Both the position numbers and the translations under genes were made by a program. Shown here piece after piece: positions 49,375 through 58,124 of a stretch of 64,000 nt of DNA. This DNA comes from Aeromicrobium wangtongii (GTDB lineage Bacteria; Actinomycetota; Actinomycetes; Propionibacteriales; Nocardioidaceae). Location of the stretch: assembly GCF_024584515.1 (NCBI RefSeq), contig NZ_CP102173.1, positions 2,542,001 through 2,606,000 of the forward strand, given 5' to 3'. How positions within the stretch are numbered: position 1 is the first letter of the stretch; every line of letters starts with the position of its first letter. The notes below the pieces were generated by a model. The model had not been told where the DNA came from, made no database searches, and worked only from the letters and a program-made list of their open reading frames with translations.

Positions 49375-50073
49375 GTGGTGGGTGATCGGCTGATCGGGCG
49401 GGCAGCGACGTCCTTGCTCGATCGCGACCACGCGGCGATCCCGCCCGAGGAGCTGCCCCTGTGGGAACGCGCCGAGGCCTTGAAGATCCTGCGCCGCGAG
49501 TGCGACTCGTGGACGCGTCTGGGCGCGGGACTCGTGGCGTGGGTCGGGGCGGTCGTCGGGGCGGCGGCCCTGTCCGCGGTCGTCTCGCACGACGCGCCGG
49601 TGTGGTTGCGCATCGTGTGCCTGGTCGCGGGCGCCGCCCTGGTGATCGGCTCGTGGCGTCTCGGACGCCGAGCCTGGCTGGCCGGACGCCGGGTCATCGA
49701 CGCCTATTGCTGGTGGACGCTGCTGCCCGAGCGGATGCCGCAGGGTGGCGCCGGCGTCGACGGGTGGCGGGCCAACCCGGTCGTGGACGCGGTCCAGGCA
49801 CGGTTGTTCGTCTTCGAGGGCGCCCGCGTCGTGCGCATCGCCCTGGCCGCCGTGTCGATGCTGGCTCCGCTGGCCTTCCTCGACACGCTCGACCGGGGAC
49901 CCCGCGCCTCCTGGTACGAGGGCGAGACGACGTCGTTGTGGCTGTTCTGTCTGGCCTTCCTGACGGTGGGCCTCGGAACCGGCGCGGTGCTGCTGTGGGG
50001 GCAGTTCCGTGCGGCCCGCGCCTACACCGAGCGCGATCCCGTCCAGCGGTGGCTGCTGCGCCGTGACCGCTGA
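49375..50073 (+). CDS. Hypothetical four-helix membrane protein
   Basis: A 232-residue protein with four predicted membrane helices (about 48-70, 76-94, 146-166, 188-210) and basic loops (WRLGRRAWLAGRRVIDAYCW). No known family is recognised. GTG at 49375 is used since AGGAGG lies 6 bases upstream; the next codon is also GTG. It is divergent from the Tad operon and convergent with the PucR gene. A functional link to the pilus cannot be shown. Confidence 0.7.
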   Translation: MVGDRLIGRAATSLLDRDHAAIPPEELPLWERAEALKILRRECDSWTRLGAGLVAWVGAVVGAAALSAVVSHDAPVWLRIVCLVAGAALVIGSWRLGRRAWLAGRRVIDAYCWWTLLPERMPQGGAGVDGWRANPVVDAVQARLFVFEGARVVRIALAAVSMLAPLAFLDTLDRGPRASWYEGETTSLWLFCLAFLTVGLGTGAVLLWGQFRAARAYTERDPVQRWLLRRDR

Positions 50074-50096
50074 CCGGCGTCCCTGACCGCGAACGC

Positions 50097-51689
50097 TCAG
50101 CGGGCCTGGTCGTGGGCCATCAGCGCGACGCCGAGCGACAGCCGTGAGGCGGGATCGTCGATCGGGACGCCCAGCACCTGCTCGATCCGCGCGAGCTTGG
50201 CGTACAGGGACGGACGGTTGCGGTGCGCCGTCCGGGCGAGCTCGGCCTTGTTGCCGCCGACCGCCAGGTACATGCGCAGCAGGTCGAGCAGTCCGTCGCC
50301 GTGCCGCGCCTCGTGCTCCAGGAGCGGGTCGAGCTCGGCCTCGACGAAGGCCTGCACCCGTGGGTCGTCGCGCAGCTGGGCGACCAGTCCGTGCAGGCGG
50401 ATGTCGGCCTGCCGGTGGAAGGGTCGGTCGCTCGGGCCCATCTCGTGGGCGACCCGCGCCACGTGCTGCCCGATCCGCAACGAGCGCGCCGTGCGCAGCA
50501 GACCGGCATCGGTCGTCCCCACCCCGACGGTCAGCCGACCGCCGTCCTCGGCGTGCAGCGCCTGTGCCAGCGCCGTCAGGACCGCGTCGTCGGTCGTCCC
50601 GGCCGGGATCGACATCAGCAGACCCACCTGGTCGTCCCCGAGCAGGCCCGACACCGCAGAGAGCCGCGCGGCGCCGAGCGTCCGCGCGACGCGCTCGGTC
50701 AGCCGGCGCCGCGCCCGCAGGGCAGACGTCGCGTCGGCGGGCGCATCGGACTGGACGACGACCGCGACGTAGCGCGATCCCGCCGTCAGACCCAGGGCGC
50801 GCGCCCGGGTGGACGCGGTGGTCTCGTCGACGATCCGCTCCTCGAGCAGCTCGGTGAGGAAGCCGCCCTGCGCCTGCAGCTGCAGCGACAGCTGATCGCG
50901 CTCGACCATCCGGGACAGCTGCAGGGCCTGGGCGGTGCGCTCGATCAGCATCCCGGACCGTTGCTGGTCGGCGACAGGATTCGGGATCACCAGGCGTCCC
51001 CACGCATTGCCGCGGTTGCCGACCGGCGTCGTGAGCCATCCCTCCACCCCCGTCAGGGCGGTGTGCTCGACCAGCGGGCACAGCCGGGAGCGCCGCTCCC
51101 AGTCCGCCAGCAGCCCTGCCGCGGGCCGGCCGATCGCGTGGAAGGCGACGACCCGGCGGTTGAGGTCCTCCAGCACCATCGAGGCGCCGGCGATCGCGGC
51201 ACCGGCCCGCACGATGTCATCGGGTCCTCCCCCGTCCAGGCTCAGCGCCGTGAACGTCTCGTGGACCTGCTGGGCGAAGCGCACGAAGTCGAAGCGGTCG
51301 GCCACGATCTCGCGGTGGACCTGCTCGGTCACCAGGACGAACCGGGTCTGCCGGTGCAGCACGACGACGGGGAATTCGGCGTCCCGGGCCACGTCCAGCA
51401 CCGGCTGCGGCACGGACCTGAACCGCTCGCCCAGCTCGATGACCAGACCGGCCGCGCCCGCATCGATCAGCGCCGAGACGTAGGCGACGGCCGCATCGGC
51501 CGAACCGCTCATCGCCAGGCCGGTGGACAAGATCAGCTCCTCGCCCTCCAGCAGGCCGGCGACCTCCTCGACCTCGCTGACATGCACCCATCGCACCGCC
51601 CGGTCCAGCTGTGATCCGCCGGTGAGCACCTCGGGGCGACCCGCGCGCATCTCCGCGGTGGCCAGGATCGAGCGGACAGTGGGCACCAT
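50097..51689 (-). CDS. PucR-family transcriptional regulator
   Basis: A 530-residue regulator: N-terminal PucR sensor domain (about 8-125, VRWVHVSEVEEVAGLLEGEE), a central GGDEF-like region (about 290-410) and a C-terminal PucR helix-turn-helix (about 465-520, GNKAELARTAHRNRPSLYAK). It is divergent from the mmsA-like gene with 94 bp between, so it most likely controls the dehydrogenase-aminotransferase operon. The effector may be the amine or amino acid degraded there. Confidence 0.88.
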   Translation of the reverse strand: MVPTVRSILATAEMRAGRPEVLTGGSQLDRAVRWVHVSEVEEVAGLLEGEELILSTGLAMSGSADAAVAYVSALIDAGAAGLVIELGERFRSVPQPVLDVARDAEFPVVVLHRQTRFVLVTEQVHREIVADRFDFVRFAQQVHETFTALSLDGGGPDDIVRAGAAIAGASMVLEDLNRRVVAFHAIGRPAAGLLADWERRSRLCPLVEHTALTGVEGWLTTPVGNRGNAWGRLVIPNPVADQQRSGMLIERTAQALQLSRMVERDQLSLQLQAQGGFLTELLEERIVDETTASTRARALGLTAGSRYVAVVVQSDAPADATSALRARRRLTERVARTLGAARLSAVSGLLGDDQVGLLMSIPAGTTDDAVLTALAQALHAEDGGRLTVGVGTTDAGLLRTARSLRIGQHVARVAHEMGPSDRPFHRQADIRLHGLVAQLRDDPRVQAFVEAELDPLLEHEARHGDGLLDLLRMYLAVGGNKAELARTAHRNRPSLYAKLARIEQVLGVPIDDPASRLSLGVALMAHDQAR

Positions 51690-51783
51690 CGCTCCATCCT
51701 AGGCAACAATGTGTCGCCCCACGAGCGGATCCGGCGACAGATCGTCCGTTGTCAGTCGGACGAGCGAGGCGCAGGCTGGGCCC

Positions 51784-53289
51784 ATGACGGACACCACGAT
51801 CGGACACTGGCTCGACAACGCGATCTTCGACGGGAGCTCCGGACGCTTCGGCGACGTGACGAACCCCGCGACTGGCGAGGTGACCGGCCAGGTCGTCCTG
51901 GCCGACGAGGCGGACGCGGCGCGGGTCATCGCCGCGGCCCGCCGGGCGGCGCCGGGCTGGGCCGCCACCTCGTTGTCGCAGCGCACGCGGATCATGTTCC
52001 GGTTCCGCGAGCTGCTCAACGAGCGCAAGACCGAGCTGGCCGCGATCATCACCGCCGAGCACGGCAAGGTGCTCGACGACGCCCTGGGTGAGGTGACCCG
52101 CGGCCTGGAGGTCGTCGAGTTCGCGTGCGGCATGCCGCACCTGCTCAAGGGGGCGACGTCCGAGCAGATCTCGACCGGCGTGGACATCCACTCCACCCGC
52201 CAGCCGCTCGGCGTCGTCGGCATCATCAGCCCGTTCAACTTCCCGGCCATGGTGCCGATGTGGTTCTTCCCGATCGCGATCGCCGCCGGCAACACCGTCG
52301 TGGTCAAGCCGAGCGAGAAGGACCCGTCGGCGCTGCTGTGGACCGCTGCACTGTGGAAGGAGGCCGGGCTGCCCGACGGCGTCTTCAACGTGCTGCAGGG
52401 CGACAAGGTGGCCGTCGACGCCCTGCTGGACTCCCCCGACGTCAAGTCGATCAGCTTCGTCGGATCGACGCCCATCGCCCGGTACGTCTATGAGCGCGCG
52501 ACCCAGGCCGGCAAGCGCGTGCAGGCCCTCGGCGGCGCGAAGAACCACATGCTGGTGCTGCCGGACGCGGACCTGGACCTGGCTGCCGACGCGGCGGTGA
52601 ACGCCGGCTACGGCTCGGCCGGTGAGCGCTGCATGGCGATCAGCGTCGTCGTCGCCGTCGGCTCCAGCGCCGACGACATGGTCGCCAAGATCGCCGAGCG
52701 CACCCGCACCCTGCGCATCGGCGACGGGACTCGCGGCACCGACATGGGCCCGCTCGTGACGCTGGCGCACCGCGACAAGGTGGCGTCCTTCATCGGCGAG
52801 GGAGCCGAGGCCGGCGCCTCCCTGGTGATCGACGGACGCGGATCGCCGGCCGACGGCGCCGACGACGGCTTCTGGCTCGGGCCCACGCTGTTCGATCACG
52901 TGACACCCGACATGAGCATCTACACCGAGGAGATCTTCGGTCCGGTGCTCAGCGTCGTGCGGGTCGAGACGTACGACGAGGGGGTCGAGCTGATCAACGC
53001 GAACCCGTACGGCAACGGTGTCGCGATCTTCACCAAGAACGGCGGGGCTGCCCGCAAGTTCGAGATCGAGGTCGAGGTCGGCATGGTCGGCGTCAACGTC
53101 CCGATCCCGGTGCCGATGGCCTACTACTCGTTCGGCGGCTGGAAGAACTCGCTGTTCGGCGACACCCACGCGCACGGGGTCGAGGGCGTCCACTTCTTCA
53201 CCCGCGGCAAGGTCGTCACGACCCGCTGGGCCGATCCTGCGGTGTCACCCTCCGGTGGCCTCGAGCTCGCCTTCCCGACCCACGCCTAG
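51784..53289 (+). CDS. mmsA: CoA-acylating methylmalonate-semialdehyde dehydrogenase
   Basis: A 501-residue aldehyde dehydrogenase. Cys283 (GSAGERCMA) is the nucleophile. Asn254 (GGAKNHMLVLPDADL) stands where typical ALDHs carry the general-base glutamate, a hallmark of MmsA/IolA enzymes, which convert methylmalonate or malonate semialdehyde to propionyl- or acetyl-CoA. With the aminotransferase 10 bp downstream this fits beta-alanine or beta-aminoisobutyrate breakdown. Start taken at the ATG beginning MTDTTIGHW. Confidence 0.92.
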   Translation: MTDTTIGHWLDNAIFDGSSGRFGDVTNPATGEVTGQVVLADEADAARVIAAARRAAPGWAATSLSQRTRIMFRFRELLNERKTELAAIITAEHGKVLDDALGEVTRGLEVVEFACGMPHLLKGATSEQISTGVDIHSTRQPLGVVGIISPFNFPAMVPMWFFPIAIAAGNTVVVKPSEKDPSALLWTAALWKEAGLPDGVFNVLQGDKVAVDALLDSPDVKSISFVGSTPIARYVYERATQAGKRVQALGGAKNHMLVLPDADLDLAADAAVNAGYGSAGERCMAISVVVAVGSSADDMVAKIAERTRTLRIGDGTRGTDMGPLVTLAHRDKVASFIGEGAEAGASLVIDGRGSPADGADDGFWLGPTLFDHVTPDMSIYTEEIFGPVLSVVRVETYDEGVELINANPYGNGVAIFTKNGGAARKFEIEVEVGMVGVNVPIPVPMAYYSFGGWKNSLFGDTHAHGVEGVHFFTRGKVVTTRWADPAVSPSGGLELAFPTHA

Positions 53290-53298
53290 GAGCGCCGC

Positions 53299-54618
53299 AT
53301 GTCCCGCACGTACGACCTCGACCGCGCGCACGTCTTCCACTCCTGGTCCGCCCAGGCCGAGATCAGCCCCATGGTGGTGGCCGGGGCCCTCGGCAGCGAG
53401 GTGTGGGACGAGGACGGCACCCGCTACCTCGACTTCTCCAGCCAGCTGGTGTTCACCAACATCGGCCACCAGCACCCGCGGGTCGTCGCCGCCATCCAGG
53501 AGCAGGCGGCCACGCTGTGCACCATCGCACCGGCGGTCGCGAATGCCGCCCGGTCCGAGGCCGCCCGCCTGATCGCGTCGCACGCGCCCGACGGCATGGA
53601 CAAGGTGTTCTTCACCAATGGCGGCGCGGACGCCAACGAGCACGCGATCCGGATGGCGCGCCTGCACACCGGACGGACCAAGGTCTTGTCGACGTACCGC
53701 TCCTACCACGGCGGCACGCAGCTGGCGGTCAACGTGACGGGCGACCCCAGGCGCTGGGCGAACGACTCGGCGTCGACCGGGACGGTGCACTTCTTCGGCC
53801 CGTTCCTGTACCGCTCGGAGTTCCACGCCACGACCGAGGAGCAGGAGTGCGAGCGGGCCCTCGCGCACCTGCGCCGGGTCATCGAGAACGAGGGACCCGC
53901 GACGATCGCCGCGATCATCCTGGAGACCGTGCCCGGCACAGCCGGGATCATGGTGCCGCCGCCGGGCTACCTCGCCGGCGTCCGGGCGCTGTGCGACGAG
54001 CACGGCATCGTGCTGATCGCCGACGAGGTGATGTGCGGGTTCGGTCGCACCGGCGCGTGGTTCGCGATCGACCACTTCGACCTGGTGCCGGACCTGATCA
54101 CCTTCGCGAAGGGCGTCAACTCCGGCTACGTCCCGATGGGCGGCGTGATCATCAGCGAGGCGATCGCCGCGACGTTCGACCACCGCCCCTACCCCGGCGG
54201 GCTGACCTACTCGGGCCACCCGCTCGCCGCGGCTGCTGCGGTCGCGGCGATCACCGTGATGCAGGACGAGCGCGTCGTGGAGAACGCGGCCCGGCTCGGC
54301 GCCGAGGTGTTCGGCCCGGGGCTTGCCGAGATCGCCGAGCGGCACCCGTCCGTGGGCGAGGTGCGCGGGCTCGGCGTGTTCTGGGCCCTCGAGCTGGTCG
54401 CCGACCCGCAGACGCGCGAGCCGCTGGCACCGTACGGCGGGAGCTCAACGGCGATGGGCGAGATCGTGGCCGCGTGCACGAAGGCCGGGATGCTGCCGTT
54501 CGCGAACTTCAACCGCATCCACGTGGTGCCGCCGTGCAACATCCCCGACGACCAGGCGCGCCGCGGTCTCGCGATCCTCGACGAGGCCCTCACTCTGGCC
54601 GACGCCCACGTGCGGTGA
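53299..54618 (+). CDS. Class III (omega-amino acid) aminotransferase
   Basis: A 439-residue PLP enzyme of the ornithine/beta-alanine aminotransferase type. Lys271 (FAKGVNSGY) binds PLP, Asp242-Glu243 in IADEVMCGFGRTG contact the cofactor, and FFTNGGADANEHAIR binds phosphate. Its position behind mmsA suggests it deaminates beta-alanine or a similar amine to the semialdehyde used by MmsA. AGGAG lies upstream of the start. Confidence 0.9.
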   Translation: MSRTYDLDRAHVFHSWSAQAEISPMVVAGALGSEVWDEDGTRYLDFSSQLVFTNIGHQHPRVVAAIQEQAATLCTIAPAVANAARSEAARLIASHAPDGMDKVFFTNGGADANEHAIRMARLHTGRTKVLSTYRSYHGGTQLAVNVTGDPRRWANDSASTGTVHFFGPFLYRSEFHATTEEQECERALAHLRRVIENEGPATIAAIILETVPGTAGIMVPPPGYLAGVRALCDEHGIVLIADEVMCGFGRTGAWFAIDHFDLVPDLITFAKGVNSGYVPMGGVIISEAIAATFDHRPYPGGLTYSGHPLAAAAAVAAITVMQDERVVENAARLGAEVFGPGLAEIAERHPSVGEVRGLGVFWALELVADPQTREPLAPYGGSSTAMGEIVAACTKAGMLPFANFNRIHVVPPCNIPDDQARRGLAILDEALTLADAHVR

Positions 54619-54625
54619 TCCCGGT

Positions 54626-55513
54626 CTAACGGACCTTGGTGACCAACGACTGGATCTCGCCGACCTGCAGCGCGTAGGGGGCGCTGGTGTTGCGGACGCC
54701 GCCGGGGATCGTGCCCGTCACACCGCCCGGCGCGGTGTAGGTGACCTCGAATGTGCGGGTGAGCGTCACCGAGACCGTGCCGGAGCGCCGGTAGGCGTGC
54801 TCGACGGCGCCGGGCGCGCCCACGGGCGCCCCCTGCACCCCGGCTCCCGTTCCGGTGGTGCCGTCGCCGAAGGCCCAGGTGAACCCGCTCGGGGCGAAGG
54901 TCAGGCCGATCGTCTGCCCCAGCACCTCGACCGACGCCTCCACGCTCGCACTGTCGGCGAAGAAGTTGTTGGGGACGTTCACATAGGACCGGGTCGTCGG
55001 CTCGACGTTCACGGTCGTCGCGGGAGCAGCCTTGCGCGCCTCGTCGGCGATGTCGGCCGTCGTGATGACGACCGGACCCCCCTCGTCGGGATCGTTCGGG
55101 CCGCGGCACTGGGTGCCCGGCAGAAGCTCCCAGTCCGCGCCCTCGGCCACCGAGCCGTCGGCGTCGTGCTGCCGCGTGTAGACGCGGTAGCGGATGTCGC
55201 CTTCCCTGGGGCAGCTGGAGACCGCCTGTCCGCACAGGACGTCGGCGCCGCCCTCGACGTCGTTGGCCGAGCACGCCGGAATGTAGCGGTACTCCTTGTA
55301 CGGCTTGGGGATGCGGATCACCGCTGGCCCATCGTTGCCGGGGCCGGTCGGGTCGGTCGTGGTGTCATCATCACGGATGATGACGGTGTCGCCGTCGCCT
55401 CCGGCCTTCGGATCAGCGGCTGCAGCGGTTGCGGTTCCGAGCACCACCGCGGCCGTCACGGCCAACAGCACCGAGATCCGCCGCCACGACCTGCCGGTCG
55501 TCGTCCGGGTCAT
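54626..55513 (-). CDS. Secreted protein with a PKD-like domain
   Basis: A 295-residue protein with an N-terminal signal peptide (RRISVLLAVTAAVVLGTATA, cleavage probably after AAA around residue 33). The mature part has six cysteines early on (ACSAND, LCGQAVSSC, TQC), and a PKD-like segment around FTWAFGDGTTGTG and VEHAYRRSGTVSV near 215-260. It overlaps the lipoprotein gene upstream by 4 bp. No enzyme signature. Such Ig-like modules usually act in surface binding. Function unknown. Confidence 0.78.
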   Translation of the reverse strand: MTRTTTGRSWRRISVLLAVTAAVVLGTATAAAADPKAGGDGDTVIIRDDDTTTDPTGPGNDGPAVIRIPKPYKEYRYIPACSANDVEGGADVLCGQAVSSCPREGDIRYRVYTRQHDADGSVAEGADWELLPGTQCRGPNDPDEGGPVVITTADIADEARKAAPATTVNVEPTTRSYVNVPNNFFADSASVEASVEVLGQTIGLTFAPSGFTWAFGDGTTGTGAGVQGAPVGAPGAVEHAYRRSGTVSVTLTRTFEVTYTAPGGVTGTIPGGVRNTSAPYALQVGEIQSLVTKVR

Positions 55514-56082
55514 GACTCGTCCTTGGCCGAGTAGTTGGTCAACCGCCAGCGGTCTTCCTTCCACGTCATCAGCACCCGCATCGTCAGGCGCGTCGGCTCG
55601 TCGAAGGTCTCGATCGTCTTGTCTGTGGCCGTGTCGACCTTGCGCCCGGTCGAGAGCCCGACGACCTGCTCGACGAGGATCTGGCCGGTGGCCTCGTCCT
55701 GGTCGATGATCTTGGCGTCGCTGATGACCGGCGCGGAGTCGAACTCCTGCTTGACCGTGCCGTCCTTCTGCACCTGCTTGGCCAGGTTGATGCAGCCCTT
55801 GCAGTCGGGGGTGGCCATGGCCAGGAACTCGTCGAGGTCGGCGCCCGTCGTGACGGCGATGACCCGCTGACCGACGAACTCGGCGAATGCGAGCGCACTG
55901 GCGTCGCTCTTGTCGTCCTTCGGTCGCTCAGCCGGGGCCGGGGCGGCCGTCGTCGGAGCAGCGGTCGTGGACGGGGCCTTGGTGGCCTTCGGCTCCGCGT
56001 CGTCGCTGCCCCCGCAGCCGGCGACGAGGACGAGCGCAAACGCGGCGCAGCCGGCGCGAACGGAAAGGTTCGTGGTCAGCAC
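55510..56082 (-). CDS. DUF6318-like lipoprotein
   Basis: A 190-residue lipoprotein: the GTG start follows GAGGAG and leads to a signal peptide ending in lipobox LVAGC with Cys23. A threonine/proline/alanine linker (PSTTAAPTTAAPAPAERP) follows, then a compact domain with a CKGC pair (ATPDCKGCINLA) and DRWRLTNYSA, as in actinobacterial DUF6318 proteins. The downstream PKD-like protein is translated with it, so the two may work together at the cell surface. Confidence 0.78.
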   Translation of the reverse strand: MLTTNLSVRAGCAAFALVLVAGCGGSDDAEPKATKAPSTTAAPTTAAPAPAERPKDDKSDASALAFAEFVGQRVIAVTTGADLDEFLAMATPDCKGCINLAKQVQKDGTVKQEFDSAPVISDAKIIDQDEATGQILVEQVVGLSTGRKVDTATDKTIETFDEPTRLTMRVLMTWKEDRWRLTNYSAKDES

Positions 56083-56164
56083 TCGGGCTCCTCGATGGGG
56101 TCTGGGCTGGCGTGGACTGCGCTCACCATATCGAACTACGGACACCTGGTCCGTTCGGACGATC

Positions 56165-57271
56165 TCAGGCGTGCAGACTTGCCAGCTCGTCGGCGACCGC
56201 GTCGAGCTGCTCGGCGGTCGTGGCCCGGCCGAAGGTGAAGCGCACCGCGGTCTGGGCGACCTCGGCCGGGTAGCCCATCGCGGTCAGCACGTGGCTGGGC
56301 TCGTCGCTGCCGGCGGCGCAGGCAGATCCGCTGGAGCTGACGATGCCGCGGCGCTCGAGATCGAGCAGGATCGACTCACCGCTGGTGCCCGGGAAGACGA
56401 ATGAAGCGCTGCCGGGCAGCCGGTGCCCGCGGTGCCCGGTGAGGACTGCGGCCGGCACGTCGGTGAGCACGCGGTCGATGAAGGCGTCGCGCATCGCCAC
56501 GACCTGGTCGTTCGACCCGCCGGCGAGTCGCAGCGCCGTCGCCATGCCGACCGCGGCCGCGACGTTCTCGGTGCCGGAGCGCCGCCCGCCCTCCTGCCCG
56601 CCGCCGTGGATCAGCGGCTCCAGCGGTACCCGCCGGTTCACGTACAGGACCCCGATCCCCTTCGGGGCGCCGAGCTTGTGACCGGAGATGCTCATGGCCT
56701 GCACCCCCAGACGTCCGACGTCCAGGTCCAGCCAGCCAGCGGTCTGCACCGCATCGGTGTGGAACGGCACCCCGCGGTCCGCTGCGATCCGTGCCAGGGT
56801 CTCGATCTGCTGGATCGTGCCGACCTCGTTGTTGGCGTGCTGGACGCTGACCAGCGTCGTGTCGTCGCGCAGGGCGGCCTCCAGCGTCGGCGGCTGCACC
56901 ATCGCGTCGCGGTCGACCGGCAGGATCGTGATGTCGTACCCCAGCCGGCCGAGGAAGGCCGCGGACTCCAGCACGGCGGGGTGCTCGACCGCCGACACGA
57001 TCACGTGCCGTCCGCGCGGCGCGGCCAGCGCGATGCCCTTGATCGCAGCGTTGTCGGACTCGGTACCGCCGGAGGTGAAGGTGATCTCGGAGGCTCGTGC
57101 GCCCAGCGCGGACGCGACGTCCGCTCGGGCCTGCTCGAGGGCGCGGCTGGCGGACTCCCCCACCTCATGATGGCTCGACGGGTTGCCGAAGTCAGCGCTC
57201 AGGAACGGCCACATGGCCTCCAGCACCTCGCGCTTGACCGGTGTCGTGGCGGCTTCGTCCAGGTAGATCAC
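56165..57271 (-). CDS. NifS/IscS-like cysteine desulfurase
   Basis: A 368-residue class V aminotransferase-fold PLP enzyme. IYLDEAATTP at the start, His97 (SAVEHPAV), Lys199 (SISGHKLGAPKG) binding PLP, and Cys318 in SSGSACAAG as the persulfide cysteine. It releases sulfur from cysteine for Fe-S clusters or thio-cofactors. It lies 10 bp behind nadC, and NadA needs a [4Fe-4S] cluster, so a dedicated supply is plausible. GTG start after GAGGGG. Confidence 0.9.
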   Translation of the reverse strand: MIYLDEAATTPVKREVLEAMWPFLSADFGNPSSHHEVGESASRALEQARADVASALGARASEITFTSGGTESDNAAIKGIALAAPRGRHVIVSAVEHPAVLESAAFLGRLGYDITILPVDRDAMVQPPTLEAALRDDTTLVSVQHANNEVGTIQQIETLARIAADRGVPFHTDAVQTAGWLDLDVGRLGVQAMSISGHKLGAPKGIGVLYVNRRVPLEPLIHGGGQEGGRRSGTENVAAAVGMATALRLAGGSNDQVVAMRDAFIDRVLTDVPAAVLTGHRGHRLPGSASFVFPGTSGESILLDLERRGIVSSSGSACAAGSDEPSHVLTAMGYPAEVAQTAVRFTFGRATTAEQLDAVADELASLHA

Positions 57272-57281
57272 GAGTGGCCCC

Positions 57282-58124
57282 TCAGGAGACGTCGATGTCG
57301 AGCCCGAGGTCGAGGGCCCGGACGCTGTGGGTGAGGGCACCGACCGAGATGACGTCGACGCCGGTGCGCGCGATGTCGGCGACCGTGTCCAGGGTGATCC
57401 CGCCGCTGGCATCGACCAGGGCCCGGCCGTCGATCTTGACGACGCCGGCGCGGGTGTCGTCGAGGCTGAAGTTGTCCAGCATGATCGTGCCGACGACGCC
57501 CGACTCCAGCACCGCGTCGATCTGGTCGAGCCGGTCGACCTCGACCTCGATGTGCGTCGTGTGCGGCAGCTGGTCGGCGGCCTGGCGCAGTGCCGCGGTG
57601 ACGTCAGGGATGACCGCCAGGTGGTTGTCCTTGGCCATCACGGCGTCCGACAGGGAGAACCGGTGGTTGTGCCCGCCGCCGCAGCGCACCGCGTGCCGCT
57701 CCAGGGCGCGCAGCCCCGGGGTGGTCTTGCGGGTGTCGGCGATGCGGACACCGGTGCCGGCGACGGCTTCGACGTACGTGCGGGTCAGCGTCGCGATGCC
57801 GCTCATGCGCTGCACCAGGTTGAGCGCGACCCGCTCGGCCTGCAGGACGGCCCGCGCCGCCCCGACGACCTCGGCCAGCACCGTGCCCGCCTCGAAGGAG
57901 TCGCCGTCCGCGAGGTGCATCGTGACCTCGACCGACGGGTCGAGCGTCGTCATCGCGATCTCGAAGACCTCCGCCCCGGCCAGGACCCCCGGCTCGCGGG
58001 CGACCAGCCGGGCATTGGCGATCGCGTCGGCGGGCACCAGCGTCTGCGAGGTCAGGTCGCCGAAGGGCGCGTCCTCGTCGAGGGCCAGGTCGACGACGCG
58101 CTGGATCTGGCGGCGCTCAAGCAT
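57282..58124 (-). CDS. nadC: Nicotinate-nucleotide pyrophosphorylase (quinolinate phosphoribosyltransferase)
   Basis: A 280-residue enzyme turning quinolinate and PRPP into nicotinate mononucleotide. EDAPFGDLTSQTLV near the N-terminus, ADTRKTTPGLR and GGGHNHRFSLSD are family motifs, as is EVEVDRLDQ. The ATG has GAGG upstream and overlaps nadB by 8 bp. Third enzyme of the nadABC set. Confidence 0.95.
   Translation of the reverse strand: MLERRQIQRVVDLALDEDAPFGDLTSQTLVPADAIANARLVAREPGVLAGAEVFEIAMTTLDPSVEVTMHLADGDSFEAGTVLAEVVGAARAVLQAERVALNLVQRMSGIATLTRTYVEAVAGTGVRIADTRKTTPGLRALERHAVRCGGGHNHRFSLSDAVMAKDNHLAVIPDVTAALRQAADQLPHTTHIEVEVDRLDQIDAVLESGVVGTIMLDNFSLDDTRAGVVKIDGRALVDASGGITLDTVADIARTGVDVISVGALTHSVRALDLGLDIDVS

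Noticed and set aside
56105..56160. ACGGAC-N5-GTCCGT palindrome before the lipoprotein gene
   Set aside because: Arms are only 6 bp and the centre is asymmetric; too weak to call an operator.
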